From Halocaridina rubra (lineage: Eukaryota; Arthropoda; Malacostraca; Decapoda; Atyidae), in assembly GCA_037179515.1 (NCBI GenBank), contig JAXCGZ010002265.1:2501-66500 (forward strand): 64,000 nt of DNA. Reading direction: 5' to 3'. Numbering within the stretch: the first letter of the stretch is position 1; every line of letters begins with the position of its first letter. Positions 53,588 to 64,000 of this stretch are shown here, piece after piece. The notes beneath the pieces are model-generated. The model searched no databases. It saw nothing but the letters and a program-made list of their open reading frames with translations, and was not told where the DNA came from. The position numbers and the translations under genes were made by a program.

Positions 53588-53665
53588 CTTGTATTCAAAT
53601 GGGGATGGTCACATACACGTTGGAGCTGGGGAATTAAGGTTGAATGCCCATCCTACCTTTGCCCT
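53588..53665 (-). mobile_element. SINE-T 3' part
   Basis: TTCAAATGGGGATGGTCAC, CGTTGGAGCTGGGGAATTAAG. Head missing. Confidence 0.65.
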
Positions 53666-54682
53666 CTTCTGTATAACTTCTGTAGTCTTATAAATTGCGA
53701 TTGACTTGATATGAGCAAAGCATTCGCTGACAGTTCAAACTCTTTTTCAATAAATCCCCAGAGTTGAAAGGTGGTAGAGAACTACAGACAATGTGATCTC
53801 TTGTATGTCTTTTACGTGACTCTGCCTCAGGCAGCTGTTAACAAAGGCCCTCCGTTGCTACAGCATTTGGGAATAGAAAAGTATTTTTTATTTTCTTTCA
53901 ATTGTCAAGCAAGCTGAGATGCCTTAAGAGGAAAACTTCATGTATGCTATTGATTCAATACAAATTATAAGTAGAACACAATGCTGAATACCGCATGTCT
54001 CCCCTGCATTCTTGACTTCATTAAGTGAGGATTTTTCTTTTTCGTTATGGAATGAGGTGAACTTAAACTCCTTTTGTTAACTACCATCCCACATGCTATG
54101 TCCATTTGTTTTGATTCAGCCTATTGAGCAATGGCTAATGTAATTGTGAACTATGGGTAACCGAGTACTGATCTCATGGGAAACTGCGAAACAGCCTTAT
54201 GTACATCATCTCATCCCAAACCAATGAGAGATTTTGAAGCCAACTTTTTCCTACAATCTCAAAATGTTCATTCACTCCCCGGACCCAGTACTTGGCGTCT
54301 AGCCTAAAGGACTTGTTCGGTCAGTCATTTTCTTTAATGACGTTGGTTAGTAGGAGCTTCATGTGTGAACTCAGATACCTTGAAATCTAATTTCACTTAT
54401 TTTCTATTTTCACTTAATGCACACAGATATTCTTTTTTTTTATATATATATCCTTTGTGTATGTATAACTTATCATATGTATGTCTTGACTGATAAATGA
54501 GATCCATTAGGTAGCTTTATGATATAGATTGAAAAGCATAGTTCATACTAGCCATAGTGATGATAACGACACATAATCACAATCTTTATTTCGTGCGTGA
54601 ATGCATCCCTGACAGAGAAAGTCTATTGCCATTTATAGAATAAAATTATTTCCTGTATATACTGCTCTAATTATGAGAGGTT
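53666..54682. other. no feature recognised
   Basis: About 1 kb without recognised repeats or coding motifs. Confidence 0.5.
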
Positions 54683-54838
54683 AGCGATAACGCAGTATTT
54701 AGAGCAGTCAACTGGGGAGGTTTCAAACCAGCAAGGAAGCCCACCGCGGGGCGTCAGGAAAGGCATATAGCCTAAATTCCCCCAGCCTGTCTGTCCACTC
54801 CATAATGGTGATTAATATTGACACAACCAAACTAAATT
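54683..54838 (+). mobile_element. SINE-T
   Basis: GCGATAACGCAGTATTTAGAG head, CCCACCGCGGGGCGTCAGG, CCCCCAGCCTGTCTGTCC, end CATAATGGTGATTAATATTG. Confidence 0.8.
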
Positions 54839-54892
54839 GGTTTAATTATTAGGTCTTTGATGCCGTATTATCAATGATTTCCATGCAGTGAA

Positions 54893-54894
<2 letters not shown>

Positions 54895-54955
<61 letters not shown>
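54895..54955. repeat. (CT)n microsatellite
   Basis: About 30 CT units. A 19-base C run follows at 55,082-55,100. Confidence 0.96.
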
Positions 54956-54958
<3 letters not shown>

Positions 54959-55697
54959 ATAAGAATACAAATTTGGTATTAATTATTGCCCAGTTTGTAA
55001 TATATAACATGTGTTAAACGATGTAAGTTTTGAAGCCCCACCTTTTTTCCTTAGGATTCTGACTAAACGCAAGTATTAGTGCCCCCCCCCCCCCCCCCCC
55101 AATGACGTTGCTGAGGATACTCATGGAAGTAATTATTTTGATCCAAAGCAGTCTAAAGCTGTTTGAGACATGAGTAAGTCATATTTGAATAACTCAATTA
55201 TGTTTCCTTTCTTCATTCTACAATAAGACGATGATTTTTTTCCCCAATAGGATATTGTATATTCACTTTTGATTACTTATTAATATATGTTCTTTATTAT
55301 TTCAAGTTTCATTATACGATTAATAATTTTGCTCGAGACTTTAGAAGAATATTCAAAATTAAAAAATATTATAAGTTTCTCTTCTTCCTGCCGGGAAGTT
55401 ATGATTTATCCATTATGGTATTAAATGTATACTATTAATGACTTTATGAATATATATTTTTAATTCTATCAGAATTTTTATAACGCGAACAATAACAATG
55501 TGTCAAAAGCTTCTCGTGTATTGTCGTAAAACTGCCAAACGCATTTTTAGTTTATTTTGCATAACGATTCTCTTGTTTTTCCTGGACACTTTCATTACAC
55601 TTAATTGTTTTTGCTCTAACTTCAGAGGTTTTTCATAGCTATTTTTAGCTCCCCATTCTGTGGCTCGTTTGAAGTTCCGGTTTGGTTTTTCGCTGAG

Positions 55698-55699
<2 letters not shown>
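54956..55699. other. AT-rich with a poly-C run
   Basis: Poly-C at 55,082-55,100; otherwise nothing recognised. Confidence 0.5.

Positions 55700-55777
<78 letters not shown>
55700..55777. repeat. (TA)n microsatellite
   Basis: Pure TA tract. Confidence 0.96.
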
Positions 55778-55780
<3 letters not shown>

Positions 55781-55996
55781 ATACTTTTTTGTATTTTGGT
55801 TGCATATGTAGAGGCAATCATAGTTCATTTACTCTCTGCACATTCCCGGATGACTGTTTTGTGCGTATATTTTGCCCATCCTCTATAGCTTAAAAAGAAA
55901 AAATTGCTCTCCGTTGAAGTGAAAACTTTTTAGAGACATTTTTCTTTTCTCGTTGCCGGCATAGGGATACCAGTTAAATCTGCTCTTACTTAAATA

Positions 55997-56146
<150 letters not shown>

Positions 56147-56165
56147 TAATAATTTAATTTAGAGT

Positions 56166-56985
56166 TGTGAATTTACATCATATTTTAGCTGTGTGACCTT
56201 TACTCACGGATAGGCAAATGAAATATGAAATACGTTTTATCACTGGCTGTATTATCCATATATCGGCTGTGAATTTACATCCTATTCAGCTTCCTGACCT
56301 TATTTTATTCACTGATAGATAATTGAGAATTAAAGTACGCTTTATCGCTGCTTCAATTATTCATCTATCGCCTGTGAATTTAATTATATTCCGCTGCCTC
56401 ACCATTTATTTAGTGATAGGTAATTGATATATAACATACGGTTTATAATTGTCTAAATCATTTATTTATAGACAATGAATTTATATAAATAGCTTCCTGA
56501 CCTTTATTTCACTGGCAGGTAAGTGAGATATAAAGTACATTTTATCATTAGCTTAAGTATTTATTTAGAGACTGAATTGACATCATAATTAGCTGACTTT
56601 TTCTCATCGTTAGATAACTGAGACATGAAGTCCGTGTTATCACTGTACAAATCATTCATTTATCGGCTGTGAATATACATCATATTCAACTGCCTCACCT
56701 TTTATTCATTGAAAGGTTATTGAGATACAAGATACATTTTACCACTGGCTAAATCATTGATATATAGACTGTGAATTTACATCATATTTAGCTGCCTGAA
56801 CTTCTTGTAGTTACTGATAGATGATATTAATTACGTTTTATCGCCAGCTAAATCATTCTTTCATAGCCTGTGAATTTACAACATATATAACTGCCTATTT
56901 TATTTACTGATAGGTAACTGAGGTATAAAATACTTTTTGTCGTTGAATAAATCATTCATTTATAGGCTGTGAATTTCAATAATAA
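56166..56985. repeat. diverged ~100-bp satellite, eight units
   Basis: The word CTGTGAATTTACATCATATT (or a variant) recurs at about 56,166, 56,268, 56,373, 56,474, 56,572, 56,668, 56,770, 56,869 and 56,968. Each is followed by GCTGCCTGACC, TTTACTGATAGGTAA, GAGATATAAAATACG and ATCATTCATTTAT words in the same order. Units differ by many substitutions and small indels. Confidence 0.88.
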
Positions 56986-57034
56986 ATGAACCTGTTAATG
57001 CAGTTACTCTCCTATCATCTGCATCATTTTAACA

Positions 57035-57270
57035 TCGAATATGACATGGTTAGAGAAGCGAGACTGAGGTGGTTTGGGCATGTGTTGAGGAAGAATGCTG
57101 AGGATGGAGCTACCGGGTGGGAGAGGGAAAGGTAGGCCAAAGAGGAAGTTCATGGATGTTATGAAGGTGGATGTGAAGGTGCGTGTGGTGAGACGAAGGA
57201 TAGGGCGATAAGGTGAAAAATGATTCGCTATGGCTACCCCTAATAGGAGAAGCCGAACGAAGAAGAATAA
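57035..57270 (+). mobile_element. LINE-E 3' end, RTE-like
   Basis: Reads RLRWFGHVLRKNAEDGATGW, then RPKRKFMDVMKVDVKVRVV, and ends CCGAACGAAGAAGAATAAG. Same family as 33.93 kb; the WFGHV phrase makes the LINE identity clear. Confidence 0.75.
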
Positions 57271-57456
57271 GCAAGTACTGTTAAGATCTTGGAAAAACAG
57301 CTGCATTGAGGCTTTTAACCCGCTATTGTTTTCCTCATTGCTTCTTGCTTTAGAAGTTTTTATGTGGATTAGTCAAAATATAATTCATGTACGGTATTGA
57401 CTGACTAGACTTATCTTGCAGTTATACGTATAAACATATAGACATATATACCAACA

Positions 57457-57585
57457 TATCCCCTTGTAAGGTGGATGGCCGAGTAAAAGCACACACCTAT
57501 GCACCAAAAAGGTAATTCAATTTTCTCATCCATTTACGCTCCTTTGGAATAAAGGTTCACTCCTCGGGCCATTCACTCTTCAAAT
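57457..57585 (-). mobile_element. LINE-B 3' end fragment
   Basis: CCCCTTGTAAGGTGGATGGCC, GAGTAAAAGCACACACC, then a diverged UTR part. Confidence 0.65.
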
Positions 57586-57746
57586 AAGCCATTATGATTC
57601 GTAGTATATGGGAGAATTGTATGATTTACACTTATTCATGGAATTCTAATCACCAATAATTTATTTCCCCTAGAATTGCCACTCATAGCTGTGTTTTGTC
57701 TGTCCTGTTACAGATAGCTCTCGAACCCTCATAATGAGAAGTAGCG

Positions 57747-58086
<340 letters not shown>

Positions 58087-58109
58087 ATGTAATAATTCAC
58101 TATGCAAGA

Positions 58110-58925
<816 letters not shown>

Positions 58926-59236
58926 TTAAAAGGAATCCAACCTTATAACTTATACCTGCTGTACTTAGTAATGCGTAAACGAAAAACGAGTTCCACAAGT
59001 ACGTTGCGATTCAAGTTTTGACCTTGATGAGAGCCACAGATTGGTTATTACTTCACTTAATGGGAGTGTGAACTTGTAAAGATATTGTTCCGCTACAGTC
59101 TTTGTACATCTAATAGTGTACTCAACCTACCGAGGTGACATTGATCAGCCACATGATATGCAATCTTTTGTTTTAGGAAGATAGAGAAACTACGGTATAT
59201 AAAACTCCGTATTTCCTGGACGCCATATTAAGGAAG
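58926..59236. other. no feature recognised
   Basis: Nothing recognised. Confidence 0.4.
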
Positions 59237-59405
59237 AGGGCTAGAATACCTCCTCCGTGTCCCCTTGCGTGTCGTAAAAGCCCACTAAATAGGGCTGAGC
59301 GAGGGGACTTGCACTACCCTCCTTTTGTAATTTCATCCCACAAAGAGCTAAGTTCATGGCTTTTACTCAGCCACCTCCCTTTGAAGGGGGATTATGATTT
59401 GTAGA
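59237..59405 (+). mobile_element. K element, best copy
   Basis: GGGCTAGAATACCTCCTCCG, TGTCGTAAAAGCCCACTAAA, GCGAGGGGACTTGC, AAAGAGCTAAGTTCATGGC, hairpin CCTCCCTTTGAAGGGGG and ATTATGATTTG end. Confidence 0.8.
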
Positions 59406-59561
59406 GAGATGTCAGGATTTATTTCGCCCGTTTAGTCTATAACTCATATGCTCGTATATTTGGCCTATCCATTCCATGAACGCAACTAGTTTCAACTTAC
59501 ATTCCCAAATGATTATGAAATATATGCATGATGACAGATATTGCGAATATGACGCTTCATG

Positions 59562-59745
59562 ACATGAAGGAGATCCTTGCCCAATTACCCTGTGAATGAT
59601 CCAAGCAGTACGATTGGAAGAGGGAATTGTAGCCATTCTTTATCCCTAAGGGGCTAAGAGGAGTGATCGAGGTATGTTTTGTTTGATGAATGTGTGTGAT
59701 TTGACTTGGCCACCCCTTCTATAAGGAGGACTGAGGCCATTGTAC
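59562..59745 (+). mobile_element. LINE-B 3' end fragment with (TA)n(GT)n tail
   Basis: GTGAATGATCCAAGCAGTACG, CTAAGAGGAGTGATCGAGG, ATTTGACTTGGCCACCCC, hairpin remnant CCTTCTATAAGG, GAGGCCATTG, then (TA)n directly. Confidence 0.8.
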
Positions 59746-59746
59746 G

Positions 59747-59856
<110 letters not shown>

Positions 59857-60039
59857 TGTGTGTGAGTGTCTGTGTGTGTGTATTCCATGTCTAAACGGTG
59901 AAAAGCTTGGATACACGGCTCATGATGATATCACTGTACATATCTGTTTTGAAGCTTATGTAACTTTCTCTGGGTTATCGATCACCACTCTTTTATGTAA
60001 GCTTAGTGCCAGTTTATTAAGCTGTAGAACCGTTTTATG

Positions 60040-60210
60040 TTTTACAATTTGTTCTTATTTGAATGGGGGAATGGACACATACATGTTGGATCTAGGGCAT
60101 TGAGGTTAGGCACCCTTCCTCATTCCCCATGCCAGGGATCAAACCCACGTTAGTCAGGCTTATCACTTCCCGACTTACTTGCTCTGCCACTGAACTACTG
60201 CTACCCTTGA
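60040..60210 (-). mobile_element. SINE-T
   Basis: TTTGAATGGGGGAATGGAC, GGGATCAAACCCACGTTAG, CTGCCACTGAACTACTGC head. Complete. Confidence 0.82.
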
Positions 60211-60384
60211 TTCATTAATAATTTTTATCGATATATTTACAGGTTAGTGCGAGCTAGGTCACAAGTTATGTGTGCGCAGACTTTATGCTGAACTCGATAA
60301 AAGTGCCATTTTTTTTCTGCTTCAGGAAGGTGGACATAAATGTTTTCTGATTAGAAAGTGATTCAAGAACTTAATGTAAGAGTA

Positions 60385-60610
60385 TTGTTTCTTCTTCTTT
60401 GTCGTTGGTTTTTCCCAATTTCATAGGGGATTGCTGTTTTTCACTAGCGTCTTGAAGACTAGTGATTAGTTTTAGCACTATGTCTTATGGCTGAATGCCT
60501 TTCCTGACGCAAACTCTGTCTTTGATTTGGACTTGGGGACGGAATCGAGTTAAGACGGTTTGCTATCCCAGTGGTTGGATTTGTTTCGTAGTCTAATTCT
60601 CACAAAATTT
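60385..60610 (-). mobile_element. SINE-X, possible second tRNA-related family
   Basis: GTCTTGAAGACTAGTGATTAG, GGCTGAATGCCTTTCCTGACG, then CTATCCCAGTGGTTGGAT, which could be a reversed A box. Resembles a crustacean SINE I recall; no second copy here. Confidence 0.45.
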
Positions 60611-60671
60611 GGTGATTAGTCATGTAAAAGTGTCTTCAACACGATGTTTCCTGAAGTTCATTTCATACTGT

Positions 60672-60840
60672 ATCAGGGGGCCGCAGTATCTCAGTGACAG
60701 AGTGCGTGAGCTGGGATGTGACTAACGCAGGTTCGAGCCCACCGCGGGACGTTAGGATGGGCATTCTGCCTTAAATCCCCTCTCCAACCTGCCTCAGATC
60801 ACCCCCATTCGAATGAGGTCTACTTGTAAAGCATAAAGCC
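60672..60840 (+). mobile_element. SINE-T, complete
   Basis: GCCGCAGTATCTCAGTGACAG head, exact B box GGTTCGAGCCC, CCACCGCGGGACGTTAGG, end CCCCCATTCGAATGAGG. One of the best copies. Confidence 0.88.
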
Positions 60841-61139
60841 AGAATTAATACTGAGACCGAGCGAAGACGTGATGCAACGTAAACATAACTCTTTTCCACA
60901 CATACAGATATTAAAGTTATGATATTTGCTAACAAACCATATCCTTTCTCTTTAAATGTCTGGAAAATGTATCAAGAATAACTCTCTGTTTGAAATATCT
61001 GAAATACGAATTTGTGCACTGTAAGCTAATGACATTTTATCAAAATAAAATTCTTGGAAGCTAGTAATATTTAGCGATAAATGAAAAAGTAGCAATTTAT
61101 AGACATTACTCCAGGACTTTTTTTTTTTAACTAATGACT
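60841..61139. other. no feature recognised
   Basis: AT-rich. Confidence 0.4.
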
Positions 61140-61315
61140 GGACCATTTTATGTCACACAATTAGTCCCCATTCGAATGGTATTAGACGTAGATATAGTGT
61201 GACTGAGAAATTAAGGCTGGATGCCCTTCTTAATGCCCTGCGATGGGGTCAAACCAGACATGCGTTAGTCGTTTCTCGACTCGCGTGCACTACCACTTAG
61301 CCACTTCGTCTCCCC
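61140..61315 (-). mobile_element. SINE-T
   Basis: CATTTTATGTCACACAATTAG, CCCCATTCGAATGG, GATGGGGTCAAACCAG, CCACTTAGCCACTTCG head. Confidence 0.85.
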
Positions 61316-61514
61316 TAGGGTTTAATATCAATTTTGTTTCTATAGTAGAAATACCTTTAAAATGAGTAGATGGGTTTGAACTTTTCGGCATGCCAATCAA
61401 TGAAGGAACTGCCAAGCCATTCTGGTAAAAATTTTGCACTTTCAAAAATTTTCAGCTTTTTAAAAGCTCTACTGAAGAATTATTGCTCATGTTTTAGCAG
61501 CAAAGCTCCATTTT

Positions 61515-61527
<13 letters not shown>

Positions 61528-61610
<83 letters not shown>
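61528..61610. repeat. (TA)n microsatellite
   Basis: TA tract at the 5' truncation of the following LINE-B fragment. Confidence 0.96.
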
Positions 61611-61611
<1 letters not shown>

Positions 61612-61613
<2 letters not shown>

Positions 61614-61715
61614 GTCATAGTTTTTCGGCGAGTGATCGAGATATGTTAGTTTCTTCTGAATGTATGTGCTTTGACTCGGCCCCCACCCCCTCACAATGGT
61701 GTTAGTGACCATTTT
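61612..61715 (+). mobile_element. LINE-B 3' end fragment
   Basis: GAGTGATCGAGATATGTTAG, TGCTTTGACTCGGCC, CCCCTCACAATGGTG and GTGACCATT. The hairpin is degraded. Confidence 0.7.
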
Positions 61716-61719
61716 ATAT

Positions 61720-61857
61720 GTTACTTTTCCTTTTGTGTATCAATCCCGTATTTCTGCCTTGTTATTAAGCTTCTACCTTTTCTGTCTTAATGTTTTTTTT
61801 GGTGCCCGGGCCTGATGAGGGCAATTTTTTTGCCTGTCCCGGTGTTACACATAAAAA

Positions 61858-61858
<1 letters not shown>
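61720..61858 (+). mobile_element. LINE-C 3' end fragment with (TA)n
   Basis: GCCTTGTTATTAAGCTTCTAC, GGCCTGATGAGGGCAATTTT, TTGCCTGTCCCGGTG, CATAAAAAATA, then (TA)n from 61,860. Confidence 0.85.

Positions 61859-61859
<1 letters not shown>

Positions 61860-61951
<92 letters not shown>
61860..61951. repeat. (TA)n microsatellite
   Basis: TA tract with one ATTAT slip near 61,905, beginning at the LINE-C A tail. Confidence 0.96.
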
Positions 61952-61953
<2 letters not shown>

Positions 61954-62402
61954 TTTGGCCATATCATCGCGAGACACAAATCCCCCCCCCCCAACGATCT
62001 AATCCTGGCTTTTATGTGTTTCTCGTGAGCTACTGAATATCACTCAATCTACAAATACAATAGTTTTATTATTTTTCTTTCTCTTTTCTTGTGGTCGAGG
62101 CTGCTACACAGAGGCTCGATGTAGAAAAAGGCCATTTTATATCTTATAGCTTCCTATTGTGTAACTCCTCGTATGCAGATTTCTTTTTGAGGCCATTCCT
62201 CTATTGTGGATTGGACAGTGAATATCGTGTAATGCTCGTTCGTTCGTTTTCAAGGGAAGGGGGGGGGGAAGCGGCTGTCATTTATTGTGTATTGATGACT
62301 GGTTCATAGGATTTAAGTGGATGGTTGGATGGCTACAGGTAAATGGTTCAGTGGATGGATCGAGCGGAGAAGAACAGATGAGTCCAAGAGAGAAAATGGT
62401 AA
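61952..62402. other. no feature recognised
   Basis: C run at about 61,982-61,992 and G run near 62,263. Confidence 0.45.
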
Positions 62403-62665
62403 TCTTGGGGAAGGCCAAGTCAAAGCACACATTCACCTGAAACTTATTTACCTCGCTAACTTCTCTTATCTCCTTGTGGGTCATAGACTGCAATATATTC
62501 CCCACCATCCTGCTTGAGTCAACCACAGAGTAAGGGAAGGAACTTTTACCGTGAGGCCCGACTGCCGTAGCTGCTTTACCATAACCGCTTTATCTTATTG
62601 CAACCCCCCCCACACACCCACCACCTCAGTTTACCGTGCTAACAGGTGCGAGAAAGCCCTTTTAT
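62403..62665 (-). mobile_element. LINE-B 3' end fragment
   Basis: GGAAGGCCAAGTCAAAGCAC, CCTGCTTGAGTCAACCACAG, GTGAGGCCCGACTGCCG, TTTACCGTGCTAACAGGTGC. The hairpin is mostly lost. Confidence 0.75.
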
Positions 62666-63504
62666 ACTTTTTGTCAACGTTGAAGATTATATTGCAATTT
62701 AATATAAATACTTCTTAGATTAGCTTTACTTACTCAGTGGGAATCCATCTTATAGACATAAATTGAATACTAATCAATCAGATTAATAAACTTCATCGCC
62801 TGTTAAATTGTCAAGTGATTATCTTTGTTGCGAAAGGGAACCTAAACACATTACACCTTTATAAAGCGTTGTGGTTGTATTCTGAAGTGTTAAGTTTTGA
62901 ATAACACTGAGGATATCATAAACATTCGCAGTTTCCCCACAGACACAACTACAGTATATTTGTATAACGAATTAATGTATTGAATATACCTGTATGTAAT
63001 TTTATTTAATGTTAAGCAGCTAAGCATGTATTGTTTCCTCTAATCCTGTTATGCTAGTGACAGATGGAAGTTAGAGATTTCATTCAGCTCCTCTCTTTTG
63101 TGTCCCCTCCTACTTTTAATTTGGCGCTCCCAAGGGGTGATACTTTGTAGAGTTGAACTACATGAGCTTCAACTCTCATACATTAATTTACGTTGTAGCC
63201 TTTCTCATAGTATGAGAGCTTGGAAGTTTCCATTCCACCTGTTTCAGCCACCTTTTATTTTAAACATAATAAAGTTACCCAAGAGATGATACTTTTGTTA
63301 ATTTGAATTCCATGAATTTCGACCACCTTACTTTTGACTTGAATCACAGCTCAGTTTCATCATCAGCGAGATGGTTTTAACCATATATTGACAGTGAAAT
63401 TTTGTTAAACAAGACTGTTTTTTTTCCCAGAGCGCCACATTGAATATTGGTTATATATCTTCTGCAATAGAAAGCAGCTACAGGAGGAACTTGCATCTTC
63501 CAGT
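62666..63504. other. AT-rich, no feature recognised
   Basis: No element or coding motif recognised. Confidence 0.5.
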
Positions 63505-63745
63505 TAAAAGAGAGGGCCAGACTTATACAAAAGAAAACCATTGGAGATTTTCATCTCTAACCTAAAAATAGGGGTCACAATCTCATACAAAAAAAAAAGC
63601 CAGTTTGTGAGATTTGAGTCATCAACTTTGAAAAGGGAAGCCACAGTCTCTTATTAAGTAATAAAAATTGGATTTGGAAGTTCAACCTGAAAAGAGGGCC
63701 ACAATCTTATACAAGAAAGAAAATAGTAAGATTTCAACCTAAAAA
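63505..63745. repeat. diverged ~60-bp tandem repeat, four units
   Basis: The word GRGNCACAATCTYATACAARAAA with GAGATTT and TCAACCTAAAAA-like endings recurs near 63,510, 63,570, 63,635 and 63,695. Spacing about 52-66 bases. Confidence 0.6.
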
Positions 63746-63811
63746 TCTTTTAAATATGAAAAAAGCATCCTAAAGTTGTTAATGTCACAATTGTTGGATT
63801 TTCAACTAAGT

Positions 63812-64000
63812 TAGTTTGAGCAGTTGCGCAAAGAAGTTTTAGGGGAACGAAGAAGGGAAAGAAGTAGACATCATCAGTTGGAACAAATACGTAAAGAAGT
63901 TTGAAGAACATTAAGAAGTGAACGAAATAGACGCTGCCAGTTTGAACATTTGTCCTTAGAAGTTTGGAGGACACGAAGAAGGGAAGGAAATAGACGCCAT
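63812..64000. repeat. 63-bp tandem repeat with 21-codon periodicity, cut by window edge
   Basis: Units begin near 63,812, 63,875 and 63,938 (AGTTTGAGCA / AGTTGGAACA / AGTTTGAACA) and share AAGAAGTTT, AAGAAGGGAA and AATAGACGC. In one + frame they read FEQLRKEVLGERRRERSRHH, LEQIRKEV-stop-RTLRSERNRR, FEHLSLEVWRTRRREGNRR. One in-frame TGA is present. It may be a minisatellite or decayed coding repeat continuing past the window. Confidence 0.75.

Noticed and set aside
56166..56985. ~100-bp regular repeats as a CRISPR-like array
   Set aside because: The whole unit is repeated and diverged, with no unique spacers.

Overview
This window looks like repeat-dominated intergenic DNA from an animal nuclear genome, most likely a decapod crustacean. 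That is inferred from the retrotransposon families recognised by protein motif and from the very high microsatellite density. I found no host gene, rRNA gene, CRISPR array or bacterial or phage signature. Nearly all recognisable coding sequence belongs to non-LTR retrotransposons (LINEs), most of them broken. Family letters used here are local names, not database names.

LINEs in order. LINE-A (about 3.45-9.19 kb, +) is an I-group-like element with a gag-like ORF1, an APE endonuclease, a reverse transcriptase (RT) and an RNase H remnant, all frameshifted. LINE-B (12.1-14.99 kb, +, and 47.87-50.12 kb, -) is RTE-like; the second copy is split by a probable solo LTR (48,342-49,084). LINE-C (18.56-20.86 kb, + and 41.5-44.4 kb, +) is Jockey/CR1-like. 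LINE-D (28.6-31.4 kb, - and 36.78-38.40 kb, +) is CR1/L2-like; the second copy has the only long open RT frame, 512 codons with intact catalytic motifs. LINE-E and LINE-F are seen only as short 3' ends. Many solo, 5'-truncated 3' ends of LINE-B and LINE-C are scattered through the window.

Short elements. About 24 copies of a tRNA-derived SINE (SINE-T) lie in both orientations. Two copies of SINE-W sit inside (TA)n arrays. Single copies of other tRNA-like SINEs occur, plus two short families without a recognisable Pol III head: J, which shares its 3' end with LINE-C, and K, which shares its 3' hairpin with LINE-B. DNA-transposon remnants are an internally deleted PIF/Harbinger element (39,834-40,442) with a 3-bp target duplication and an intact N-terminal transposase ORF, a near-perfect 231-bp foldback element (11,058-11,288), and a small TIR element (22,866-23,010).

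Simple and tandem repeats fill much of the rest. They include an uninterrupted 1,065-bp (AC)n array (35,711-36,775), long (TA)n, (CT)n and trinucleotide arrays, a diverged ~100-bp satellite of eight units (56,166-56,985), higher-order repeats built from (TA)n plus spacer (21.9-22.6 kb and 58.1-58.8 kb), and a 63-bp repeat at the right edge with a 21-codon periodicity.

The clearest system-level pattern is between retroelements and simple repeats. Several families end in a short G/C-rich hairpin, and (TA)n or (TA)n(GT)n arrays repeatedly start at their 3' ends. Several 5'-truncation points also abut microsatellites. Clade assignments and boundaries were made by eye and carry tens of bases of uncertainty.
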